Source: Flavobacterium gilvum (lineage in GTDB: Bacteria; Bacteroidota; Bacteroidia; Flavobacteriales; Flavobacteriaceae). From it: 64,000 nt of DNA. Below the pieces are notes generated by a model that was not told the origin of the DNA, searched no databases, and worked only from the letters and a program-made list of their open reading frames with translations. Of this stretch, positions 49,987 to 57,787 are shown in pieces (position 1 is the stretch's first letter; the number at the start of each line of letters is the position of its first letter). Made by a program: the position numbers and the translations under genes. The stretch covers positions 930,001 through 994,000 of the forward strand of contig NZ_CP017479.1 in the NCBI RefSeq assembly GCF_001761465.1, in the 5' to 3' direction.

Positions 49987-52900
49987 TTGGAAAAGTCAAA
50001 TTCTATACATCAAAAGTTAGAAGCTTTTATAAAGAAGTATTATACAAATGAATTGATTCGGGGGATATTATTTTTTATTGGCCTCGGTTTAATTTATTTT
50101 CTATTTACGCTCTTTATAGAGTACTTTCTTTGGTTACAACCAAAGGGAAGAACTTTTTTGTTTTGGGGTTTCATAGCTGTGGAAGTCTTTTTATTACTAC
50201 GTTTTATTCTTTTTCCAATATTCAAAATATTAAAATTTCAAAAAGGAATCGATTATACACAGGCTTCAATCATCATTGGAAATCATTTTTCAGAAGTAAA
50301 TGATACTTTAACTAATTATTTACAGCTTGCAAAATCTGATTTTTCAGCGTATAATTCAGAACTTTTATTAGCATCTATTGAACAAAAAGCAAATGCTTTG
50401 CGACCAATTCCTTTTGGAAAAGCAATCGATTTTGGTACAAACAGAAAGTATTTGCCTTTGGCTATTTTGCCAATTGTACTTTTATTATTCTTTTTCATTT
50501 CTGGAAATAGTAATATTATTTCTCAGAGTTTCGATAGGGTAGTGCATTTCAATTCGGCATTTATTCCGCCGGCTCCATTCAAATTTGTTGTTCAAAATCA
50601 AAATTTGGTTACAGAGCAAGGAAAGGATTTTGTTTTAAAAATTAAATCCGAAGGTGCTGTGGTACCAGATAATGTGATGATTTTTCTTGGTGACGAAAGT
50701 TATTTCCTTGAGACAATTCGTCCCGGAGAATTTCAATTCAAGATTACTAAACCTATAAATAACGTTTCTTTTCATCTGGAGGCAAACAAAGTTGTTTCAC
50801 CCGATTTTGAACTGAAAGTGGTGGCTGTTCCAACGATTTCAAATTTTGAGATGACCTTTGTTTATCCTTCTTATTTAAAATTAAAGAACACTGTTGTAAA
50901 AGGAACCGGCAATGGCATAATTCCTGAAGGAACTCAAGTTACTTGGCGAATGAATACTAATGCTACTCAAAAAGTGATCTTGATTAATGATTCTCAGACT
51001 TTTCCATTTGCTAAAAGTGAAAACACTTTTAATTTTTCAAAAAATATAGTTCAAAATACAGAATATCAAATAATTACATCAAATAAAGAAGTGAAAAACT
51101 TCGAAAAACTCAATTATCAGCTAAATGTTGTAAGGGATCAGTTTCCAACGATTAATATCACTAAAGCACCTGATAGTTTAGGGGTCGAAAGTTCTTATTT
51201 TGTTGGTCAAGTTGGAGATGATTATGGTTTGTCTAAGTTACAGATTGTGTATTATGAATCTGGAAAACCTACCAATGCCAAACGTGGAACAATCCTGGTT
51301 AAGCATGAAACTTTTGATCAATTTGTTTTTAATTTTCCAGGTAATCTTGATTTGGAAAAAGGTGTTAATTATGACTTTTATTTTGAGGTTTTTGATAATG
51401 ATGCAATTCATCATTTCAAAAGTTCTCGCTCTACTGTTTTTTCAAGTAGAATTTTATCGGATGTAGAAAAACAAAATAACGCATTTCAGGAACAAAATAA
51501 TGCTATAAATGGTTTGCAAAAAACATTATTTAAACAAGATAAACAGTTTTCAGAGATTGAAAAAATCCAACAAACGAATAAAGAAAAAGAAGGTTTAGAT
51601 TTTAATGAACGCCAAAAGGTTAATAATTTCATTAAACAGCAACAACAACAGAATGAATTGATGAAGGAGTTTGCCAGCAAAATGAAAAACAATCTTGATA
51701 AATCTAATCCTCAGCAAAAGGATGAGACCAAAGAATTATTGCAAAAACGCCTTGAGAATACAGAAAAAGAATTAGATAAAAACAAAAAATTACTTGATGA
51801 ACTTAATGAGTTAAACAATAAAATTCAGGATGAAAATTTTGAAGAAAAACTCGAACAATTTAAACAAAACAGTAAAAGTCAAAATAAGAATTTGGCACAA
51901 TTAGTTGAGTTAACTAAGCGTTATTATGTAGAGAAAAAGGCCGAACAAATTGCTGATAAATTAGATAAATTATCTCAGAAAGAAGATAAGTTATCCGAGA
52001 ATGAAAAAGAAAATTCTGCTCAAGAACAAAAGAAATTAACAGATGAATTTGAAAGTATCCAAGATGAATTAAAAAAATTGGATAAAGACAACGAAGATTT
52101 GAAATCTCCAATTGATATTCCGTCAGATTCAGACAAGGAAAAAAGTATCAAAGAGGATCTTAATAAAGCCAATTCTGAACTGCAAAATAACAATAAACCA
52201 AAGGCAAAACCAAGTCAAAAAAGTGCGTCCAAGAAGATGAAAGAAATGTCTAAGTCTATGAGTACCGCTTTGGAACAAGGTGGTAAAGATCAAATAGAGG
52301 AAGATGTTAAGATGTTGCGTCAGATATTAGATAATTTGTTGACCTATTCCTTTTCTCAGGAAGATGTTATGAATCAATTCAAGGCTACAAAATCAGGCTC
52401 TCCATCGTTTAGTAAATACATTCGAAATCAGCAAAATTTAAAAACGCAATTTAAGCATGTTGATGATAGTCTTTTTGCGTTGTCTTTGCGTCAACCTAAA
52501 ATAGCCGAATCTGTTACAAAAGAAGTTGCCAATGTTCAATATAATATTGATAAATCGCTTGATAGTTTTACCGAATCGCAATGGCAAAGAGGTTTATTGC
52601 AACAGCAATATGCAATATCTTCTGCTAATAAATTAGCTGATTTATTAAGTGATTCTTTGAATAATATGCAAATGCAAATGTCTGGAAGCAGTAGTGGGGG
52701 CAAACCAAAATCAGGACAAGGTTCAGGTATGCAATTGCCTGATATTATTAAAAAGCAAGGTGAATTAAATGATAAAATGAAGCAAGGTATGAAACCCGGC
52801 AATAAACCTGGTGAAGGAAGTAAACTTGGCGATAGTCAAAACAAAGGTTCACAATCTGGCAAAGGCCAAGGTCAGAATGGAGACTCTGACGGCGATGGTG

Positions 52901-53310
52901 AAGGAGATGCTAAAGCCACAATGGACATTTACAAAGAGCAAAAACAATTGCGCGAAGCACTGCAGGAAGAGTTAAGTAAAAAAGGTTTGGGTAATAACGG
53001 CCAGAACGCTTTGGAACAAATGAAGCAATTAGAAAAACAATTATTGAATAAAGGTTTTAATAACGAAACGCTTCAGAGAACTAATAATATTAAGCAGGAA
53101 TTGTTGAAATTAGAGACCGCCATTCGTTTACAAGGTGAAGACCCTAAACGCCAGTCTGAAACAAATACTAAGAGTTTTACTAATCAAGTGAGTCCTTTGC
53201 CTAAGTCACTTTCAGATTATTTGAATAGCATAGAAATATTAAATAGACAATCGTTACCTTTGCGCTCGAATTTTAATCAAAAAGTTCAAGTTTATTTTAA
53301 TAACAAATGA
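49987..53310 (+). CDS. DUF4175-type large coiled-coil membrane protein
   Basis: 1107 residues if started at TTG 49987; no in-frame ATG is near. Three membrane segments lie in the first 180 residues (LIRGILFFIGLGLIYFLFTL, 'FWGFIAVEVFLLLRFILF', 'YLPLAILPIVLLLFFFI'), followed by a beta-rich domain and, from ~500, very long Gln/Lys/Glu coiled coils and Gly/Ser/Gln linkers (GSGMQLPDIIKKQGELND). This is the plan of the DUF4175 proteins of flavobacteria, whose role is unknown. It overlaps ybeY by 4 bases. Confidence 0.8.
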   Translation: MEKSNSIHQKLEAFIKKYYTNELIRGILFFIGLGLIYFLFTLFIEYFLWLQPKGRTFLFWGFIAVEVFLLLRFILFPIFKILKFQKGIDYTQASIIIGNHFSEVNDTLTNYLQLAKSDFSAYNSELLLASIEQKANALRPIPFGKAIDFGTNRKYLPLAILPIVLLLFFFISGNSNIISQSFDRVVHFNSAFIPPAPFKFVVQNQNLVTEQGKDFVLKIKSEGAVVPDNVMIFLGDESYFLETIRPGEFQFKITKPINNVSFHLEANKVVSPDFELKVVAVPTISNFEMTFVYPSYLKLKNTVVKGTGNGIIPEGTQVTWRMNTNATQKVILINDSQTFPFAKSENTFNFSKNIVQNTEYQIITSNKEVKNFEKLNYQLNVVRDQFPTINITKAPDSLGVESSYFVGQVGDDYGLSKLQIVYYESGKPTNAKRGTILVKHETFDQFVFNFPGNLDLEKGVNYDFYFEVFDNDAIHHFKSSRSTVFSSRILSDVEKQNNAFQEQNNAINGLQKTLFKQDKQFSEIEKIQQTNKEKEGLDFNERQKVNNFIKQQQQQNELMKEFASKMKNNLDKSNPQQKDETKELLQKRLENTEKELDKNKKLLDELNELNNKIQDENFEEKLEQFKQNSKSQNKNLAQLVELTKRYYVEKKAEQIADKLDKLSQKEDKLSENEKENSAQEQKKLTDEFESIQDELKKLDKDNEDLKSPIDIPSDSDKEKSIKEDLNKANSELQNNNKPKAKPSQKSASKKMKEMSKSMSTALEQGGKDQIEEDVKMLRQILDNLLTYSFSQEDVMNQFKATKSGSPSFSKYIRNQQNLKTQFKHVDDSLFALSLRQPKIAESVTKEVANVQYNIDKSLDSFTESQWQRGLLQQQYAISSANKLADLLSDSLNNMQMQMSGSSSGGKPKSGQGSGMQLPDIIKKQGELNDKMKQGMKPGNKPGEGSKLGDSQNKGSQSGKGQGQNGDSDGDGEGDAKATMDIYKEQKQLREALQEELSKKGLGNNGQNALEQMKQLEKQLLNKGFNNETLQRTNNIKQELLKLETAIRLQGEDPKRQSETNTKSFTNQVSPLPKSLSDYLNSIEILNRQSLPLRSNFNQKVQVYFNNK

Positions 53311-53726
53311 TCAATTTTAATTACGAATCAGATTTTATACTTGAAAACGAAGAAGCAATAGCTACTTGGTTAAGCGCTGTAATTGAATCTGAAAATAAAT
53401 CTGAAGGAGAAATTAATTATATATTTTGTGATGACGAATATCTTCACAAGATAAATGTAGAATACCTTAATCATGATACCTTAACTGACATTATTAGTTT
53501 TGATTATACTATGGGTAATGAAATTGGTGGAGATATCTTTGTTTCTATTGAAAGAGTTTTGGATAACGCCAACGATTATAATACAAGTTTTGAAGAAGAA
53601 TTAAAACGGGTATTGGTTCATGGGGTTTTGCATTACTGTGGTTATAAAGATAAATCTGATGAAGACGAAGCCTTGATGCGCAGTAAAGAAGATGAAAAAA
53701 TAGCTATGTTTCACGTGGAACAATAG
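53307..53726 (+). CDS. ybeY: Endoribonuclease YbeY
   Basis: 139 residues. 'FCDDEYLHKINVEYLNHDTL', TDIISFDY and the metal-site helix 'RVLVHGVLHYCGYKDK' identify YbeY, which matures 16S rRNA ends. The usual site is HxxxHxxxxxH; here the first two His are present (H-x3-H) but the third position is Asp (GYKDK in place of GYDH). The last six codons (MFHVEQ) are encoded by a parS-like site. Confidence 0.9.
   Translation: MINFNYESDFILENEEAIATWLSAVIESENKSEGEINYIFCDDEYLHKINVEYLNHDTLTDIISFDYTMGNEIGGDIFVSIERVLDNANDYNTSFEEELKRVLVHGVLHYCGYKDKSDEDEALMRSKEDEKIAMFHVEQ
53707..53722. other. parS-like site 1 (inside ybeY 3' end)
   Basis: tgtttcacgtggaaca, one mismatch from a perfect palindrome and close to the ParB-binding parS consensus TGTTTCACGTGAAACA. 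It codes the last residues of YbeY and ends at its stop. Confidence 0.85.
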
Positions 53727-53761
53727 CTATAAACTTATCAAAATTATATAAAAAAATATTA

Positions 53762-53777
53762 TGTTTCACGTGGAACA
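53762..53777. other. parS-like site 2
   Basis: tgtttcacgtggaaca, identical to site 1. Spacing to site 1 is 55 bases, start to start. Confidence 0.85.
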
Positions 53778-53816
53778 TGCGTTTTTTTAAAAATAAATTA
53801 ATAGTGATTCTTTAGG

Positions 53817-53832
53817 TGTTCCACGTGAAACA
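53817..53832. other. parS-like site 3 (inverted)
   Basis: tgttccacgtgaaaca, the reverse complement of sites 1, 2 and 4; again 55 bases from the previous site start. Confidence 0.85.
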
Positions 53833-53854
53833 TTTTTAAAAATGTTTCGAGAAA

Positions 53855-53870
53855 TGTTTCACGTGGAACA
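53855..53870. other. parS-like site 4
   Basis: tgtttcacgtggaaca, 43 bases before the mnmG start codon, identical to sites 1 and 2. Confidence 0.85.
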
Positions 53871-53912
53871 AAAAAATAATAATTTCCCGTTTCTGGGAGA
53901 AATATAAAGACA

Positions 53913-55784
53913 ATGTTTTTAGAAGAGTATGATGTAATTGTGGTGGGTGCGGGTCACGCTGGATGTGAGGCAGCGGCAGCGGCCGCAAATTTGGGATCCA
54001 AAACTTTGTTGGTAACGATGAGTTTGCAAAACATCGCACAGATGTCTTGTAATCCTGCAATGGGTGGGATTGCAAAAGGTCAAATTGTTCGGGAGATTGA
54101 TGCGCTAGGTGGATACTCAGGAATTGTTTCTGATAGAACTGCTATTCAGTTCAAAATGTTGAACAAATCTAAGGGTCCTGCAATGTGGTCTCCGCGTGTT
54201 CAAAGTGACCGTATGCGTTTTGCCGAAGAATGGAGAATGATGTTGGAAGGAACTCCAAATCTTGATTTTTACCAAGAGATGGTCAAAGGATTAATAATTG
54301 AAGATGGAAAAATAAAAGGAATTAGAACTGCGTTGGGAGTGGAGATTCGTTCTAAATCTGTTGTTCTGACAAATGGAACTTTTTTGAACGGTTTGATTCA
54401 TATTGGAGAAAAACAATTTGGAGGAGGTCGTGCTGGAGAAAGTGCTGCGTTTGGAATTACTGAAGATTTAATTCAAGCTGGTTTTGAAGCTGGTCGAATG
54501 AAAACCGGAACGCCTCCTCGTGTGGATGGAAGATCGTTGGATTATTCAAAAATGAATGAAGAAAAAGGAGATGCGAAACCAGATAAGTTTTCTTATTCTG
54601 ATTTGACGAAACCTTTGGAGTTTCAAAAATCTTGTCACATGACGTACACTTCAAACGAAGTGCATAATATTTTGAGAGAAGGATTTGATCGTTCGCCAAT
54701 GTTTAATGGAAGAATAAAAAGTATCGGTCCAAGATATTGTCCTTCGATTGAAGATAAAATTAATCGTTTTGCGGATAAAGAGCGCCATCAGCTTTTTGTT
54801 GAGCCAGAAGGTTGGAATACGTGTGAAGTTTATGTAAATGGATTTTCAACTTCGTTACCGGAGGATATTCAGTTTGAAGCTTTGCGTACAGTTGCAGGTT
54901 TTGAAAAGGTGAAATTCTTTCGTCCTGGTTATGCAATAGAATATGATTATTTTCCGCCAACACAATTGAAACATACTTTGGAAACAAAATTGGTTGAAGG
55001 ATTGTATTTTGCGGGACAAATAAATGGAACGACCGGATATGAAGAAGCAGCTTCTCAAGGATTGATGGCAGGAATAAATGCGCATCTAAAAGTTCATGAG
55101 CAAGCGCCTTTGATTTTGAAAAGAGATGAAGCTTATATCGGAGTCTTGATCGATGACTTGATTACGAAAGGAACAGAAGAACCATATCGTATGTTTACAT
55201 CTCGTGCTGAGTACAGAACTTTGCTTCGTCAGGATAATGCCGATTTTAGGTTGACACCGATGTCTTATGAAATAGGTTTGGCTTCTGAAGCACGTTTAAG
55301 ACGAATGGAACGTAAATTGAAAGAATCAGAAAAAATGGTTGCTTTTTTTAGAGAGACCAGTGTTTCTATTGCTGAAACAAATCCTATTCTTGAAGCAAAA
55401 GAATCTGCTTTGATTAATCAAGGTGATAAAATGTTTAAAATATTTTCCAGACCTCAAATTGAGTTAGAGGATATTTTAAAATTTGAAAAAGTAAAAGAAT
55501 ATATTGATTCCAATGATTTGGATCAGGAAATTTTGGAACAAGCCGAAATTCAGGTTAAATATTCAGGTTATATTGAAAAGGAACGAAACAATGCTGATAA
55601 GTTAACTCGTTTGGAAGATGTGAAGATTCCTGAGGATTTTGATTATAATAAAATTAAATCAATGTCGATTGAAGCGAAACAAAAACTGAACAAAATTCGT
55701 CCAGTTACAATTTCTCAAGCTTCGAGAATAAGTGGAGTTTCTCCAAGTGATATTTCTGTGCTTTTGATTTATATGGGAAGGTGA
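53913..55784 (+). CDS. mnmG: tRNA uridine modification enzyme MnmG (GidA)
   Basis: 623 residues, the normal length. FAD-binding VVGAGHAGCEAAAAAANLG at the N-terminus, the signature 'NPAMGGIAKGQIVREIDALG' with a conserved Cys before it (QMSCNPAMGG), 'KTGTPPRVDGRSLDY' and 'EYRTLLRQDNADFRLTP'. With MnmE it makes 5-carboxymethylaminomethyluridine in tRNA. mnmG typically lies near the replication origin, in line with the parS sites around it. Confidence 0.97.
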   Translation: MFLEEYDVIVVGAGHAGCEAAAAAANLGSKTLLVTMSLQNIAQMSCNPAMGGIAKGQIVREIDALGGYSGIVSDRTAIQFKMLNKSKGPAMWSPRVQSDRMRFAEEWRMMLEGTPNLDFYQEMVKGLIIEDGKIKGIRTALGVEIRSKSVVLTNGTFLNGLIHIGEKQFGGGRAGESAAFGITEDLIQAGFEAGRMKTGTPPRVDGRSLDYSKMNEEKGDAKPDKFSYSDLTKPLEFQKSCHMTYTSNEVHNILREGFDRSPMFNGRIKSIGPRYCPSIEDKINRFADKERHQLFVEPEGWNTCEVYVNGFSTSLPEDIQFEALRTVAGFEKVKFFRPGYAIEYDYFPPTQLKHTLETKLVEGLYFAGQINGTTGYEEAASQGLMAGINAHLKVHEQAPLILKRDEAYIGVLIDDLITKGTEEPYRMFTSRAEYRTLLRQDNADFRLTPMSYEIGLASEARLRRMERKLKESEKMVAFFRETSVSIAETNPILEAKESALINQGDKMFKIFSRPQIELEDILKFEKVKEYIDSNDLDQEILEQAEIQVKYSGYIEKERNNADKLTRLEDVKIPEDFDYNKIKSMSIEAKQKLNKIRPVTISQASRISGVSPSDISVLLIYMGR

Positions 55785-55866
55785 GGATTAGATTTCAGAT
55801 TGCAGAATTTAGATTTTTGATTTAAATCTGGAATTTTAAATCATTAATCTTAAATCAAAAATCATT

Positions 55867-55882
55867 TGTTCCACGTGAAACT
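55867..55882. other. parS-like site 5
   Basis: tgttccacgtgaaact, same orientation as site 3 with one end base changed, 83 bases after the mnmG stop. Confidence 0.75.
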
Positions 55883-55933
55883 ACGCTCGAAAGCCTTGTA
55901 TTTGTTAGAAAAGTGATATTTAAAAAAATAAGG

Positions 55934-55970
55934 AAAGGAACAATAAATGCTTTTATTTATTGTTCCTTTG
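55934..55970 (+). terminator. Terminator after mnmG
   Basis: aaaggaacaataaat (55934-55948) pairs perfectly with 55955-55969 around a six-base loop. Confidence 0.8.
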
Positions 55971-56050
55971 TAAATTAATATAAAATTTAATGTGTAATTT
56001 TTGTTTTCATTTTAAAGTGAAAACTTAAAACAGAAGACCAAAAGCCCAAA

Positions 56051-56899
56051 ATGGATATTAAAAACAAAAAGCATTTTTTAAAAGTAAAAGATTATTCTGT
56101 TTCCCAGGAAACTTTCGATTTATATCATGATGAAGATTTGGATATGTTGATCACGTATCCGCAACCAAGTTTGGATGTTTTAGGAAAATATTATGAAAGT
56201 GCCGATTATATTTCGCATACCGATTCCAAAAGATCAATTTTTGAAAAAGCCTATCATTTTGTAAAAAATATTGCTTTAAAAAATAAATTAAACTTGATCA
56301 ATTCTTATCAGCCTTCAAAAGGGTTGATTTTGGATATTGGAGCCGGAACTGGTGAGTTTTTGTCTGTTGCACAAAAAGACGGTTGGAAAACGATAGGAGT
56401 AGAGCCTAGTGATAAAGCTAAATCTATTGCAAAAAGTAAAGGCGTTTCTTTTGTGGAAAAAACATCAGAATTGGAAAGTCATTCTTGTGATGTGATTTCG
56501 ATGTGGCACGTTTTGGAACACGTTCCCAATTTAGAGGAACAAATCAAAGAATTAAAACGCTTGCTAAAACCTAATGGAACTTTGATTGTTGCTGTACCCA
56601 ATTTCAAATCTTTTGATGCAAATCATTACGGAAATTTTTGGGCAGCTTATGATGTGCCAATTCATTTTTGGCATTTTTCTAAAAAAGCAATTGAATTACT
56701 TTTTCAGAAAGAAAATATGAAATTGGAAAAAGTGCTTCCTATGAAATTTGATTCGTTTTATGTGAGTTTGCTTTCGGAAAAATACAAAACTGGGAAAATG
56801 AATTATTTCAAAGCTGTTTACATCGGATTGCTGTCGAATTTAAAAGCGAGCAAAAAAATGGAGTATTCATCGCACATTTACATCCTTAAAAACAACTAA
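56051..56899 (+). CDS. SAM-dependent methyltransferase
   Basis: 282 residues. A class I methyltransferase: motif I LILDIGAGTGEFLSVA (about 96-111), 'TIGVEPSDKAKSIAKSKGV', 'DVISMWHVLEHVPNLEEQIK' and 'LKRLLKPNGTLIVAVPN'. The N-terminal ~90 residues (YSVSQETFDLYHDEDLDMLI) and the C-terminal 'FWHFSKKAIELLFQKENMKL' match Methyltransf_23-type proteins common in flavobacteria. Substrate unknown. Confidence 0.85.
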   Translation: MDIKNKKHFLKVKDYSVSQETFDLYHDEDLDMLITYPQPSLDVLGKYYESADYISHTDSKRSIFEKAYHFVKNIALKNKLNLINSYQPSKGLILDIGAGTGEFLSVAQKDGWKTIGVEPSDKAKSIAKSKGVSFVEKTSELESHSCDVISMWHVLEHVPNLEEQIKELKRLLKPNGTLIVAVPNFKSFDANHYGNFWAAYDVPIHFWHFSKKAIELLFQKENMKLEKVLPMKFDSFYVSLLSEKYKTGKMNYFKAVYIGLLSNLKASKKMEYSSHIYILKNN

Positions 56900-57080
56900 A
56901 ACTTATTTTAAGCGATTTTAAGCTTGTTTTTTGGTTAGAAATAGGGAATAAGACCTTTTTTTTAAAAAAATCTAGTAGAAACCTTCTAATAAATTGGTTT
57001 TAAATAATCAAACACTATTGAATCTTAATACTAAATAAATTTTATTTATACATATAAAATAGCAGCATTTTTTAAACTTT

Positions 57081-57112
57081 TTGTCAATGCTATCTATTTT
57101 TTTATATTTTTG
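57081..57112 (+). promoter_or_regulatory. Promoter for the Skp-like lipoprotein
   Basis: TTG at 57081-57083 and TATTTTTG (TAnnTTTG) at 57105-57112, 21 bases apart. The ATG is at 57146. Confidence 0.6.
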
Positions 57113-57145
57113 TCATCCATACTAAAAAAATTGAAACATACCAAA

Positions 57146-57703
57146 ATGAAGAAAGTATTATTATTTATCGCAATTTCAATATCACTTGTTTCTTGTGATA
57201 AAAAAACAGAAGTAAAAACAAAAGAGTTTAAAACAGCTTATGTTGATACAGCAGAGCTGATGAAAGAATATACTGAGACTAAAGACTTAGAGGCTAAATA
57301 TAAAGGTGTAGCTGCTGAAAAAGGTAGACAATTGGAAGCTGAAATCAATAGATTTAAACAAGAAGCTGCTAGTTTTCAAAGTAATGCTCAAGCTAATGGA
57401 CAAGAATGGGCTCAGAAAAAAGGTGCTGAATTGCAACGTAGAGAACAACAATTGGCTCGTGCGCAACAAGGTTTACAAATGCAATTGCAACAAGAAAGCG
57501 GAAAAGAAATGGATTCTCTTGTAAAAGGAGTGAAAAAATTTATCAAAGATTACGGTAAAGAAAAAGGATATGATTATATCTACGGAACTGGTGACGCTGC
57601 TTCGGTATTGTATGCTCAAGATAAATATGATATTACTAAAGAAGTTGTAAAATTATTGAACGAAAAATACGCTTCTAAAGTTAAAGCAGCAGATAAACAA
57701 TAA
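57146..57703 (+). CDS. OmpH/Skp-like lipoprotein chaperone
   Basis: 185 residues from the ATG at 57146; an earlier TTG lies inside the promoter and is rejected. Lipoprotein signal MKKVLLFIAISISLVSC with Cys17, then an OmpH/Skp plan: 'TAYVDTAELMKEY', long charged coiled coil (EAEINRFKQEAASFQSNAQA, 'ELQRREQQLARAQQGLQMQL') and a C-terminal 'KEKGYDYIYGTGDAASVLYA'. Skp-type proteins guard outer-membrane proteins in the periplasm; lipid anchoring is less usual. Confidence 0.82.
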   Translation: MKKVLLFIAISISLVSCDKKTEVKTKEFKTAYVDTAELMKEYTETKDLEAKYKGVAAEKGRQLEAEINRFKQEAASFQSNAQANGQEWAQKKGAELQRREQQLARAQQGLQMQLQQESGKEMDSLVKGVKKFIKDYGKEKGYDYIYGTGDAASVLYAQDKYDITKEVVKLLNEKYASKVKAADKQ

Positions 57704-57726
57704 TATTTTCTTTTTAAACCCATTAT

Positions 57727-57760
57727 AAAACCTTCATCTTTAATTAGAGTGAAGGTTTTT
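57727..57760 (+). terminator. Terminator after the Skp-like gene
   Basis: accttca and tgaaggt (about 57729-57755) form a stem with an A-tract and a strong T-tract. It ends about 30 bases before the helicase gene start. Confidence 0.8.
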
Positions 57761-57787
57761 TTTATTTCCATTTTAAAATTTTGTTAC

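Noticed and set aside
57110..57145. Upstream TTG start of the Skp-like lipoprotein
   Set aside because: The TTG lies inside the -7 promoter element and would place 12 residues before a textbook lipoprotein signal peptide.
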